From Paenibacillus sp. FSL K6-1330 (GTDB lineage Bacteria > Bacillota > Bacilli > Paenibacillales > Paenibacillaceae), in NCBI RefSeq assembly GCF_037976825.1, contig NZ_CP150269.1, positions 3,299,501-3,363,500 of the forward strand: a DNA stretch of 64,000 nucleotides, read 5' to 3'. Position numbers and translations under genes: made by a program. The stretch's first letter is position 1. Each line of letters opens with the position of its first letter. Below the pieces are notes generated by a model. It did not search any database and was not told the DNA's origin. It was given only the letters and a program-made list of their open reading frames with translations. This document shows, one piece after another, positions 25,217-34,322 of this stretch.

Positions 25217-27134
25217 CATAGCCAGAAAAAACATCCGCAAAAATTTCACCAATTACTTTTTATATTTTGCTTCGATGATTTTTAGTATCGTCATTTACTT
25301 CACTTTTGTTTCACTTAAATATGATACTGCGATTCAGTCCGCAACGGAGGGGTCGACAAAAATCAGCTCGGCCTTTAGCGGTGCCGCCGTTGTGCTGATC
25401 ATCTTTGTGGCTATATTCATCTGGTACTCCAATTCCTTCTTTACTCGCAAGCGCAAGAAAGAAGTCGGATTGTATTCATTGCTCGGTGTTCGGAAGAAAC
25501 AGATCGGCCGAATGTTATTTTATGAAAACTTTCTGATGGGTGTGCTGGCTCTACTGGCGGGGATTGCCCTGGGCTCCGTGCTGACGAGATTTTTTGTATC
25601 CCTGTTAATGAAGGTCATGGGATATGATGCGGTGTCGAATTTTTCTATATCGCCTGCGGCCATCATCAACACCGCCATTGTGTTTATGATCATTACGCTT
25701 ATCACGTCACTGCAGGGTTACCGATTGATCTACCGGTTCAAATTGATTGAGTTGTTTCATGCGGATCAGGAGGGAGAACGGGAACCGAAGGCTTCATGGA
25801 TCACCGCTGTATTGTCTCTGGTATTCATAGGCACCGGATATTGGCTTGCTCTGCAGAACCTGCTGGAATCCAAGGCTTGGGCGGCGATGGGATTCATGCT
25901 AACGCCACTCGTCATCCTGACGACGGTGATTATCGGAACATATCTGCTGTTCAGTACCCTGACCGTGACATTGTTGAAAATATCCAGAAATAACAAGAAC
26001 CGATTCTGGAACGGGATGAACATGATTGGTGTCTCCCAGCTTCTATATCGCATCAAAGGCAATGCGCGCACGCTCACGATCATTGCCGTCCTTAGCGCGA
26101 CAACACTTACTGCTGTTGGGACGGCTTACAGCTTTTATTACAGTAATGCAAGCAATGCCCAGCAAGCGAACCCCAACAGCATGATGTGGATCTCCCATGA
26201 TAGCAGCGTGACCAAGCGAGCCGACGAGTTGATAGACTCAACTCCGCAGCACGAGCTGTTATATCATGCGTCCGTCCCTATCTTGGAAGTGGATGCTGAT
26301 GTCAGTGGGCTGAACGATGTTTTTTCGCATGACATCCAATCATACAGCGTCATCTCCCAGCATGATTTTAACGAGCTGGCGAAGATGCAGGACCGCAAAG
26401 ACACCATCACATTAAGCGGAGACGAGGCCGTTGCCTTGGACCCGGCCTATTACGAAGGAATTTCACCGACGTATGTGGGTTCTACGGTCTCGCTCAAAAC
26501 AGACAAGCAGGAGCAGCCAATTACCTTTAAGGAATTGAAGAAATACAGCGTGCTGAACTTGGGTACAGTCTATTCTACTATCGTTATAAGCGATGAACGG
26601 TTTGCGCAATTGGAGAAACAAGCAAACACGATCATGCTGGAGGCCTATGGCATATCGAATCAAGACAAAGCGAAGCAACTGACGGAGGATCTCGAAGGCA
26701 TCTTGCCGGAAAGCGCGTCATTTGCCAGCTATTATCAGGATTATGCGAGAGGAATGGAAGCGTCAGGCCTGTTGATTTTTATGGGAGGATTTCTGGGGCT
26801 TGTGTTCCTTACGGCGACTGGCAGCATCATATATTTCAAGCAATTAACCGAGGCAAATTCGGATAAGGCAAGATATCAGATATTAAACAAGATCGGCGTA
26901 AATCGGCGTGAGGTTAAAAAGAGCATAGCCCAGCAAGTGCTGTTCATCTTTGCTTTACCGCTCGTTGCCGGCATTGCCCACTGCGCTGTCGCACTTTCTG
27001 CGTTGTCCAAACTTCTGCATATGAATCTTGTGATTCCGGTCGTGATCTGTATGGCCGTCTATACCTGTGTTTATTTGATCTATTACGTCGTTACCGTTAG
27101 GTCCTACTATAAAATTGTAACCAAAACTAAATAA
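25200..27134 (+). CDS. ABC transporter permease, BceB/YxdM type (FtsX-like)
   Basis: 644 residues from the ATG at 25200, which follows GGGGGTG; upstream in-frame codons to 25158 lie inside the ATPase gene. About ten transmembrane helices are expected: one near 20-40, two to four between 60 and 190 (with KRKKEVGLYSLLGVRKKQIGRM, an FtsX coupling helix), several at 195-300, and three at the end. A large extracellular domain of about 210 residues (roughly 315-520) sits between helices 7 and 8, the part that meets the peptide and the kinase in this family. It forms a complex with the ATPase upstream and probably signals to the kinase at 30559. Confidence 0.94.
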   Translation: MMTLFSIARKNIRKNFTNYFLYFASMIFSIVIYFTFVSLKYDTAIQSATEGSTKISSAFSGAAVVLIIFVAIFIWYSNSFFTRKRKKEVGLYSLLGVRKKQIGRMLFYENFLMGVLALLAGIALGSVLTRFFVSLLMKVMGYDAVSNFSISPAAIINTAIVFMIITLITSLQGYRLIYRFKLIELFHADQEGEREPKASWITAVLSLVFIGTGYWLALQNLLESKAWAAMGFMLTPLVILTTVIIGTYLLFSTLTVTLLKISRNNKNRFWNGMNMIGVSQLLYRIKGNARTLTIIAVLSATTLTAVGTAYSFYYSNASNAQQANPNSMMWISHDSSVTKRADELIDSTPQHELLYHASVPILEVDADVSGLNDVFSHDIQSYSVISQHDFNELAKMQDRKDTITLSGDEAVALDPAYYEGISPTYVGSTVSLKTDKQEQPITFKELKKYSVLNLGTVYSTIVISDERFAQLEKQANTIMLEAYGISNQDKAKQLTEDLEGILPESASFASYYQDYARGMEASGLLIFMGGFLGLVFLTATGSIIYFKQLTEANSDKARYQILNKIGVNRREVKKSIAQQVLFIFALPLVAGIAHCAVALSALSKLLHMNLVIPVVICMAVYTCVYLIYYVVTVRSYYKIVTKTK

Positions 27135-27156
27135 CCTATCATAAAGGAGTATAGTC

Positions 27157-27522
27157 ATGAAAAAAACGATGATCTTCGGCGGCATTCTTGTCGCCATCCT
27201 CATTGGATTTGTTGTATTTATTCAAAATGTGAACATTAACCGCATCGGGACGGATCAATATTATGTGCAAATTCAAGATGGAACCAAAGTGGAAGACAAA
27301 ACGGATAACGGGGAGAAGTACATCTACTATGAGTACACCTTGGAAGGCTTCAACAAAGAAGGGAACGCGAAGACGTTAACCTTTAGGGCGAACAAAGAAC
27401 TGCGAAAAGAAGCGTACTTGCGTTTATACGTCAAGGAAAAGGGTGTCAGTTCCTATCAAGAGGTACAGGCAAACGAGCTTCCGGAACCAGCCAAGGTGAA
27501 GCTGGAAACGTTAGGAAAATAA
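27157..27522 (+). CDS. yxeA: YxeA-family (DUF1093) small exported protein
   Basis: 121 residues, preceded by AAAGGAG. One hydrophobic N-terminal helix (about 5-22) then an extracellular beta-rich domain: RIGTDQYYVQIQDG, KYIYYEYTLEGFNKEGNAKTLTF and ELRKEAYLRLYVK, all hallmarks of the YxeA family. In Bacillus subtilis yxeA follows yxdJKLM, the same partners as here. Such proteins are thought to be secreted or anchored accessories of the transporter. It lies 22 bases after the permease and 26 before the peptidase. Confidence 0.9.
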   Translation: MKKTMIFGGILVAILIGFVVFIQNVNINRIGTDQYYVQIQDGTKVEDKTDNGEKYIYYEYTLEGFNKEGNAKTLTFRANKELRKEAYLRLYVKEKGVSSYQEVQANELPEPAKVKLETLGK

Positions 27523-27548
27523 GGACGATATCAGAGGGAGAGAATAAC

Positions 27549-29753
27549 ATGACTCACGTAAAAGAAAAAACGACGATCCTATCGAAAAAGGCTATTATTG
27601 GCTCACTTGCATTGACATTGACTGCATGCCCGCTCATCAACGCGGGTCATGCAGCGGCAAAAGCAGGTACCCCGACTACAATTTCACAAGTCTCTGCGAG
27701 CGTTGAAGCGCATGCGCCGATTCAATATCATATTCAGGCGAGACTGAACGAGAAGAACATGACCATGCAGGCAAGCAGCATGGTTACCTATCGAAACACC
27801 AGTCAGGATACGTTGAATCAGCTGGTATTCCATACCTATGCCGATGCCAACCGTTCGAAATCGACTCAGACGTCCATGTTTAAACGATCGAACGAAGCAA
27901 TCAGCAAGAACAATCCGGATAAGAAACCGGAAGATTTTCTCGGCGGCATTGATATTCAAGGAGTCAACGCTAACAGCCAAGCTCTCGAGTTCCATAATAA
28001 AGATCAGGCTTTGACAATTCAATTAAAGGAGCCCCTTCAACCGGGCGCAACGATATCGGTACATATGGACTTCTCTTTGAACATTCCGTATGGCTCGCAG
28101 CGCTTATCTTATTACCAGGATATTGTGAATGGCGCTCACTGGTTTCCGGTTTTGTCGGTCTATGACGAGGAGAAGCATCAATGGAATACAACCCCTTACA
28201 GTCCATCATTCGAAAGCGATTATTATACTTCTGCAGATTATGAAGTAGAGTTCAACGTTCCCGACGCTTATCAGGTGGCGATGCCAGGCACGATAACGAC
28301 ACGGAATAACGTGGAACCTGGCCGCAAGGTTGTTTCCACTGTTGCCAACAATACAAGGGAATTCGTATTTTTTGCCAGTCCCAATTTCAAAGTGGATAGT
28401 GTGACCCGCGACGGCTTGACGATCGAATATTTTTATTTTGATAACGAACCGGGAAAGAAACAGGTCATTGATCGGTATATCGATCAGGCATTTAAAGCAA
28501 TAGCATTTTTTAGCGATAAATATGGTGCTTATCCTTATCCGGAATTCCGAATCGTCGAGTCTTACGTGGAGGGTGTGGCTATTGAATATTCACGGGTCAT
28601 CCAGATGGGACAGGTTCACACCCAGGCCGATCCCGCGCAGGACACTGTATTCGTTCATGAAATCGCTCATCAGTGGTTCCACGCTCTAATCGGAAACGAT
28701 TCGGAGAAGGAATCTTTCCTGGACGAAGGTTTTGCCGATTTTTCCAAGGTGTATTTTGCCGAGAAGCAGGGGGATAAGCTGAATGGTTTTAAATCCATTC
28801 AATTTGACGATTCCAAGATGGAGCTTGCCATTGCATCGACCAATGACGAGGTGGGGGATTTGGCTAGCCCGGTGTATTACGAGAAAGGTCGCCAAGCGAT
28901 CTACCAATTGTACCGTTCCGTTGGCGAAGAGAAGTTTGACCGCTTTATGAAGGAATATTTCAAACGCTATGTATATAAAAATGCTACCATTGAGGGACTT
29001 CTCCAAACGATTGAAGACGTGCTCGGAAAAGAGGCGCGAAACGAAATGGCAACGGCTCTACATCAGCCGGGATTTGTTCTTAAGCCTGAATACCAACTGT
29101 CCGAAGAGGAGAAAACCGCATATATGCATGATCAGTTTCAATTGCTGTACCAATCAGCCCTTTCCCAAATTCCAGATTTGCCCTACGAAACGATGAGTCG
29201 CATCATGGAGAAGGCCCTTCAGGGAGAGCCATTATCGATCGTTCTGAGCGATCAAGTAAGCAATCATACACGCAAACAGCAAGAAGCCATGGTGAACCAG
29301 CTCACGATGCTTCTTGATATCAGCGGAGTGAAATATGACGTTATTCGGGATCGCCAGGTGTTGAAAACGAAATTGAAGAAGGAACTGGGGACAAGCAATC
29401 TGATCGTGATCGGCAACGGTAAAACGAACGGGGTGATCCAGGCCCTGAAGTCCGGTATCATCGAGCGGGTGAACAAAATGGGCTTTGCCTGGAAGGATAC
29501 CATGAATCAACCGAGTGCTTCCGGGGCGTATGTGATCAAGCATCCATTCAATCAAAATCGCCTAATGCTGCACTATTTCTGGAATGGAGATCATGTAAGT
29601 GATGAGGTCTTCGAGACCTACATGGCGAAAATGCAGGAATCCCTTGGATTCACGAGCGCTTTCTATCAGTACTATGTGATGGACAAGAAGGGCAAGGTGG
29701 TGTTAGATAAACAAGAGGAGAACCCGCTATCGAAGTTTTTTGCGGAGGAGTAA
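27549..29753 (+). CDS. Secreted M1-family zinc metallopeptidase
   Basis: 734 residues. The N-terminus has a basic stretch and a hydrophobic core with a LTACPL lipobox-like segment, then AAKAG, so export is likely. Residues about 50-260 form the beta-sandwich of M1 peptidases. The catalytic domain has VEGVAIEYSRVIQMG (in place of GxMEN) and HEIAHQWFHALIG with zinc ligands H370, H374 and E393 and catalytic E371. The C-terminal 250 residues include a segment rich in VLSDQVSNHTRKQQ. It should remove N-terminal residues from peptides outside the cell. In an operon for peptide stress, it may degrade the inducing peptide; that role is inferred. AGAGGGAGAG lies upstream. Confidence 0.9.
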   Translation: MTHVKEKTTILSKKAIIGSLALTLTACPLINAGHAAAKAGTPTTISQVSASVEAHAPIQYHIQARLNEKNMTMQASSMVTYRNTSQDTLNQLVFHTYADANRSKSTQTSMFKRSNEAISKNNPDKKPEDFLGGIDIQGVNANSQALEFHNKDQALTIQLKEPLQPGATISVHMDFSLNIPYGSQRLSYYQDIVNGAHWFPVLSVYDEEKHQWNTTPYSPSFESDYYTSADYEVEFNVPDAYQVAMPGTITTRNNVEPGRKVVSTVANNTREFVFFASPNFKVDSVTRDGLTIEYFYFDNEPGKKQVIDRYIDQAFKAIAFFSDKYGAYPYPEFRIVESYVEGVAIEYSRVIQMGQVHTQADPAQDTVFVHEIAHQWFHALIGNDSEKESFLDEGFADFSKVYFAEKQGDKLNGFKSIQFDDSKMELAIASTNDEVGDLASPVYYEKGRQAIYQLYRSVGEEKFDRFMKEYFKRYVYKNATIEGLLQTIEDVLGKEARNEMATALHQPGFVLKPEYQLSEEEKTAYMHDQFQLLYQSALSQIPDLPYETMSRIMEKALQGEPLSIVLSDQVSNHTRKQQEAMVNQLTMLLDISGVKYDVIRDRQVLKTKLKKELGTSNLIVIGNGKTNGVIQALKSGIIERVNKMGFAWKDTMNQPSASGAYVIKHPFNQNRLMLHYFWNGDHVSDEVFETYMAKMQESLGFTSAFYQYYVMDKKGKVVLDKQEENPLSKFFAEE

Positions 29754-29819
29754 GCTGGATGTATGTTTTCTTCCTGATGCTCCATACGCTGTTGAATAGC
29801 AGCCTGGCAGGAGGGAAAA

Positions 29820-29858
29820 ATGTTGGTTATAGCAGGGGGTGAACGAATTGGCGTTTGA
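29820..29858 (+). CDS. Possible 12-residue leader peptide overlapping the regulator start
   Basis: ATG at 29820 sits four bases after a strong AGGAGGG and encodes MLVIAGGERIGV, stopping at 29856-29858, eleven bases inside the regulator gene. Its ribosome site is better than that of the regulator, so it may couple or limit translation of the regulator. No other support. Confidence 0.3.
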   Translation: MLVIAGGERIGV

Positions 29859-30555
29859 TCAAAAGGTACTTGTCGTTGATGACGAGGCGGATATTGTCAG
29901 GCTTCTTCAAACCGTGCTGATCAAGGAAGGCATCGATCAGGTATATACCGCAGCAACAGCGGAAGCAGCATGGCTTGAATTCCAGAAGTGGCAGCCCGAT
30001 CTTGTCATTCTGGATATCATGCTTCCGGACGGAGAAGGATACGAGGTATGCAAGAAAATACGCAGCGTCTCCAATGTTCCGATATTCTTCTTATCGGCCA
30101 AGACCGAAGAGATTGATAAAATCCTGGGTTTCGCCATCGGCGGCGACGACTATATTACCAAGCCCTTTAGTCCGAAGGAAGTGGCTTACCGGATCAAAGC
30201 CCGGTTTCGGAGACCGGAAGTTTCTGAGCATGAGGATAAACCGAATCGCGTGATTAAGAAAGGCCCCTTTGAATTAGATGAAGAGAAGGTGGAGCTGAAG
30301 AAGAACGGCAAGGTCATTCCACTAAAACCGAAAGAGCTGGGATTGCTTACGCTGCTGCTTAAACATCCGGGCCAGATCATCAGCAAGGAAAGTTTATATG
30401 ATCAGGTATGGGGTGAGGAATTCTTCGGATTTGATAATACCGTGATGGTTCACATCAGGAGGCTGCGGGAGAAAATAGAAGAGGACCCTTCCAATCCCCG
30501 GTATCTCCTTACGGTAAAAGGCCTTGGGTATAAGTTTGTCGTAGAGGATGAATAA
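29848..30555 (+). CDS. OmpR-family response regulator of the peptide-response locus
   Basis: 235 residues from TTG at 29848, which has GGGGGTG six bases upstream; a GTG at 29839 would be part of that site. The receiver domain has VVDDEADI, the phospho-acceptor in LVILDIMLPDGEG and KPFSPKEV. The winged helix has LKPKELGLLTLLLKHPG and DNTVMVHIRRLREKIEEDP. It is paired with the kinase three bases downstream. It is the likely activator at the repeats at 24362, by analogy with YxdJ and BceR. Unlike the usual order, it is encoded after the transporter and peptidase genes. Confidence 0.94.
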   Translation: MAFDQKVLVVDDEADIVRLLQTVLIKEGIDQVYTAATAEAAWLEFQKWQPDLVILDIMLPDGEGYEVCKKIRSVSNVPIFFLSAKTEEIDKILGFAIGGDDYITKPFSPKEVAYRIKARFRRPEVSEHEDKPNRVIKKGPFELDEEKVELKKNGKVIPLKPKELGLLTLLLKHPGQIISKESLYDQVWGEEFFGFDNTVMVHIRRLREKIEEDPSNPRYLLTVKGLGYKFVVEDE

Positions 30556-30558
30556 GGG

Positions 30559-32031
30559 ATGAAGTGGAAGCTGACCGGCAGGTATCTGGTCTCCGTGGTT
30601 CTTATCGTCGTCATCGTTATTATTATGAACATCGTGGTGATTATCGGCTTATTCGTTCTACAATCGGTGAATGAGGATTTCCCGCTTTTAAATCGGCAAA
30701 CCTCAGCAGAATCGATATCCAGATCCTTCCAGGAACATATCGTAATATCGGAATCGGGGGCTTCGATAAGCGAGAAGGGCAAGGAGATTTTGGAGAAGAA
30801 TCAGGCATGGGTACAAATTCTGGATGAGGATGGTGGGGAAATCTACCGCTATCTTGCTCCGGAAGAAGCCAAAACAAAGTACGCCCCCATCGATATTGTG
30901 CAGATTTATAAGTATGTCGAGAAGGAAGTGCTTTCGACCGTCTTTATTGGCGAAAAGACAGGCTTCGAACATCGTTACAGTTACTTGATTGGATTTACGA
31001 CTCCATACTTGGAGCGGCAAGTGTTAACCATCGATTCACGGAACTTCGCACAGATGTTTAAGGTATTTAGTGTGTCCATCATCATCGTTGACGGATTCAT
31101 CGCCTTATGTATCGCTTATATCTTCAGCAAGCGGCTGACCAAACCCATGTTTATCTTAATTGACAGCATTAAGCGTTTGGCTAGCCGTAATTATAACGTC
31201 TATCATCAACCTAAAGGGATATATAAGGACGTGTTTGCCAATATCAATTTTTTGGCTCAAGAGCTGAAATCAAGCGAGAAGGAAAGAAAGAAATTGGATG
31301 CGATGAAGGAAGAATGGATCGGCAATATCTCGCATGATATCAAAACGCCTCTTGCTTCGATTCAAGGCTATGCGGAGATGATAAAGGACACGGAATATCA
31401 GTTCTCGATGGATGAAATACGGGATTATGCCGGGATCATCGAAGGAAAGTCCAAATATTTGCGAGACGTAATCGAGGACTTGAATCTGTCGACCCGCTTG
31501 AGGAATAAAAAGCTGACGTTGAATAAGAAAAATGTAAACCTCGTAAGCCTGGTACGCAATGTCGTGATCGATACCCTGAATGACCCGAGATACGCCAACC
31601 GGGACATTGATTTTAGCAGCAGTCATGAAGTCATTAAAATCGAGGTTGACGATATTCTGATACGTAGAGCAATCACCAATCTGATCTATAATGCGATAGT
31701 TCATAACCGTGAGGATATTTCGATCAAGGTCCAGGTCGAGAAGAATGAAGAGCATATCCTGATTCGTGTGGAGGATAATGGAAAAGGCATTAAGCAGGAG
31801 GAGCTCGGAAGAATCTTCGATCGATATTACCGTGGGACCAATACGGGGGAACTCCATAAAGGGTCAGGTCTTGGCATGGCTATTACACATGACATTGTGA
31901 TCGCGCATGGAGGACATATTCAGGTTCATAGCACGCTTGGCCACGGCACGGTTATGGAAATCAAACTGGTTCGGAACAGCGCCGATATGAATGAGGGTTT
32001 TCCCACGGTTAGGGACCAGGGTCAGGAGTAA
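30559..32031 (+). CDS. Sensor histidine kinase of the peptide-response locus
   Basis: 490 residues. Two transmembrane helices (about 10-35 and 170-195) flank an extracellular part of about 130 residues, much larger than the near-absent loop of BceS-type kinases, so it may sense a ligand itself. A HAMP-like linker and coiled coil precede the phosphoacceptor H259 (NISHDIKTPLASI). The HATPase domain has ITNLIYNAIVHN, VEDNGKGI, and KGSGLGMAITHDIV. The partner is the regulator just upstream. DNA after its stop runs directly into the next gene. Confidence 0.94.
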   Translation: MKWKLTGRYLVSVVLIVVIVIIMNIVVIIGLFVLQSVNEDFPLLNRQTSAESISRSFQEHIVISESGASISEKGKEILEKNQAWVQILDEDGGEIYRYLAPEEAKTKYAPIDIVQIYKYVEKEVLSTVFIGEKTGFEHRYSYLIGFTTPYLERQVLTIDSRNFAQMFKVFSVSIIIVDGFIALCIAYIFSKRLTKPMFILIDSIKRLASRNYNVYHQPKGIYKDVFANINFLAQELKSSEKERKKLDAMKEEWIGNISHDIKTPLASIQGYAEMIKDTEYQFSMDEIRDYAGIIEGKSKYLRDVIEDLNLSTRLRNKKLTLNKKNVNLVSLVRNVVIDTLNDPRYANRDIDFSSSHEVIKIEVDDILIRRAITNLIYNAIVHNREDISIKVQVEKNEEHILIRVEDNGKGIKQEELGRIFDRYYRGTNTGELHKGSGLGMAITHDIVIAHGGHIQVHSTLGHGTVMEIKLVRNSADMNEGFPTVRDQGQE

Positions 32032-32076
32032 AAACACGCAAAAGGGATACACTACCGCAAAAGGAGTGTATCGCTT

Positions 32077-32427
32077 ATGAAACTGCTTGTTAAGTTATTG
32101 GTGCATGGAGTTTTGATTACGGCACTGCTGGTTGCACTTACCGATGCTTCGTTCACAGGGGCTATATTGACGGCATTAGGAATTGGCATCGTTGCTTATT
32201 TGGTGGGAGATTTATTTATTCTGCCACGTACCAGCAATATGATGGCAACGATTGCCGATGCCGGATTGGTATTTATAGTGCTGTGGATTATTGGCGGTGT
32301 TGCGAACTGGACCCTTGATTTCTCGGAGGTCCTGCTGATTGCAGTACTTGCGGGAAGCTTCGAGTATTTATATCATATGTGGGTCAGGGGCGAGCATTTG
32401 TTTGAAAAGAGACGGCGGGCTTCGTAA
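32077..32427 (+). CDS. DUF2512 (YndM-like) small membrane protein
   Basis: 116 residues with AAAAGGAG upstream. Four hydrophobic helices fill most of the protein (starting LLVKLLVHGVLITALLVAL, then ILTALGIGIVAYLVGDLFILP, a third with DAGLVFIVLWIIGG and a fourth with VLLIAVLAGSFEYLYH), ending in a basic tail. This is the layout of DUF2512, a family of unknown function found in spore formers. It begins 45 bases after the kinase gene, so it may be read with it, ending at the terminator at 32470. Confidence 0.88.
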   Translation: MKLLVKLLVHGVLITALLVALTDASFTGAILTALGIGIVAYLVGDLFILPRTSNMMATIADAGLVFIVLWIIGGVANWTLDFSEVLLIAVLAGSFEYLYHMWVRGEHLFEKRRRAS

Positions 32428-32469
32428 CCACGGTGAAACCTTATATCGATAAATATGCGTATATGATGA

Positions 32470-32492
32470 AGCCTGAGAAATCAGGCTTTTTT
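32470..32492 (+). terminator. Rho-independent terminator
   Basis: Seven-bp perfect stem AGCCTGA/TCAGGCT with loop GAAA and six T. Confidence 0.88.
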
Positions 32493-32586
32493 GCCATGAT
32501 ATTGCTAGATGGGTGGCCACTAGCAGCAGAAAAATTATACAATACATGAAAGAGCCTATGCGGGCATATGATCTCGGAGGTAAATC

Positions 32587-33267
32587 ATGAGTAACATTCA
32601 ATATCTGTCGCAATTCAACTTGCTTCATTCCTTATCGAAAGATGATTTGGTCGTGATGGATGAGCTAACCTCCATTACAATCTATCCTAAACATACATTC
32701 ATACAAACACCGCAAACCTTCACGGAACGATTATACTTTGTGAAAAAGGGTAGAGTTCGCTTGTACAGGTTAAACACAGAAGGAAAGCAATTTACGCTGG
32801 ACATATTGGGCGAAGGGAATGTGTTTGGTGAATTAAACGGTTTATCGCTCGGTACACGGGAGGTATTCATTGAAACGCTGGTAGAATGCGATATCTGTAT
32901 GATCGATCAGCGGCGATTTGAGAACTTTCTGATCGAACACCCTCAATTCATGCTCAATATGATGAAGGTCTTGAGTGACCGTTTGGTACATATGAGCAGT
33001 CTTGCGCAAAACCTGGCGTTGGGTAAACTACATGAAAAAATCCTGCACGTGATCGTAAACCTGTCCAATCAATTTGATCTGGAGGGTAGCGGCGAGTACT
33101 ATAGAATCGATCTGCCACTGACGCATCAAGAAGTTGCGAATTTGGTCGGAGCAACTCGGGAGGCTGTCACATTGGTATTAAAAGAGCTATCGGAAGCGAA
33201 AGTGATCAAGACCGGATTTCGAACGATTTACATTCATCGGGATTACGCCATGACGAGATTGAGCTGA
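32587..33267 (+). CDS. Crp/Fnr-family transcription regulator
   Basis: 226 residues. A cyclic-nucleotide-like beta-roll (about 15-125; KKGRVRLYRLNTEGKQFTLDILGEGNVFGELN) and dimer helix precede a winged helix-turn-helix (about 170-215; LTHQEVANLVGATREAVTLVLKEL). No Cys cluster for an Fe-S centre is seen, and the effector is unknown. A single gene with a GGAGG ribosome site just before the ATG. Target genes cannot be read from the window. Confidence 0.92.
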   Translation: MSNIQYLSQFNLLHSLSKDDLVVMDELTSITIYPKHTFIQTPQTFTERLYFVKKGRVRLYRLNTEGKQFTLDILGEGNVFGELNGLSLGTREVFIETLVECDICMIDQRRFENFLIEHPQFMLNMMKVLSDRLVHMSSLAQNLALGKLHEKILHVIVNLSNQFDLEGSGEYYRIDLPLTHQEVANLVGATREAVTLVLKELSEAKVIKTGFRTIYIHRDYAMTRLS

Positions 33268-33357
33268 ACAACGTAAGTTGTAAGCTGCATTACATCCATT
33301 GATCTGGATCCCGTTTATTCTGTAACTTATATAATAGATTAAGGAGACTGGATCGGG

Positions 33358-34206
33358 ATGGAAATCAACGATGAAGAGATATCGATAGACCGTGCATTAT
33401 TGCACAGGAAAGGTGCTCGTAAGGTGAGTGAGGTTCCTGAAGAAGTTAAGGTGCTACTACAGCAAGGGCGATTGGAAACGGTGAATTTGACAGAATGGCT
33501 TGCCGTAGATCACTTGAACTTGCTGAAAAATGTATTGGACGAGTTTGGATTACAAAAACAGCGAGATGAAATGTTATCGAGGTTGGTTCAGATTGAAGAC
33601 AAGGTGACAAAAATCATCCCGGCGATTGCCGATTCCTGGATGAATCTGCAGGAGCAAATGCCGAAGACTGAACAATTTGATATCGTAAACAGTCTGTCTA
33701 AACACCGTTCAGACAGCGTTCGCTGCTGGGCAGCCTATATGGTTGGGTTAGATCAGCTGGACCTTGAACAGAAGCTGGACCGAATAAAGGCGTTTGCAGC
33801 AGATGAACATTTTGGCGTGCGTGAAATATCATGGATGGCTGTTAGGGATTCTGTCGCGAGCGAATTAAGGCAATCTATACGTTTGTTATCGTCTTGGGTT
33901 CATGACAAGAATATGTACATTAGGAGATTTGCAATTGAAGTGATTCGCCCGCAAGGCGTCTGGGCCAAACATATTGCCGAACTAAAAGAGAACCCGGACA
34001 TTGCTCGGCCGCTATTGGATGCGGTGAAATCCGATTCGGTCAAATATGTGCAGGATTCTGTAGCGAATTGGCTTAATGATGCCAGTAAAACGAATCCGGA
34101 TTGGGTGATTCAGCTATGCCGGGAGTGGCAGTCATCTTCCGGAACCAAGGAAACCGAGCGCATCGTAAAGCGAGCCCAGAGAACGCTTGCGAAGAAGAGT
34201 ACATGA
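33358..34206 (+). CDS. DNA-alkylation-repair-like HEAT-repeat protein (AlkD superfamily)
   Basis: 282 residues, all helical, with HEAT-like repeats of the type DSVRCWAAYMVGL, HFGVREISWMAVRDSV, KNMYIRRFAIEVIRPQGVW and DSVKYVQDSVANWLNDASKTNPDWV. This layout matches the COG4335 branch of AlkD-related proteins, which are thought to bind DNA or remove alkylated bases; activity cannot be confirmed by eye. No signal peptide. AAGGAGA lies about ten bases before the start. It ends convergently with the next gene at a shared terminator. Confidence 0.8.
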   Translation: MEINDEEISIDRALLHRKGARKVSEVPEEVKVLLQQGRLETVNLTEWLAVDHLNLLKNVLDEFGLQKQRDEMLSRLVQIEDKVTKIIPAIADSWMNLQEQMPKTEQFDIVNSLSKHRSDSVRCWAAYMVGLDQLDLEQKLDRIKAFAADEHFGVREISWMAVRDSVASELRQSIRLLSSWVHDKNMYIRRFAIEVIRPQGVWAKHIAELKENPDIARPLLDAVKSDSVKYVQDSVANWLNDASKTNPDWVIQLCREWQSSSGTKETERIVKRAQRTLAKKST

Positions 34207-34270
34207 GACTATGACGTTTTATGCCCCCCCTGTTGATAAGAGCGAGTTACGCCTCCTAACGCGTCAATAA

Positions 34271-34308
34271 AATAACCCCATTGCTCGTTCAAGAGCGATG
34301 GGGTTATT
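34271..34308. terminator. Bidirectional terminator between convergent genes
   Basis: A 16-position stem (34271-34286 with 34293-34308; one G-T pair) with loop GTTCAA, A-rich on the left and T-rich on the right, can end transcripts from both sides. Confidence 0.85.
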
Positions 34309-34322
34309 CAGTTTCTTACCTC

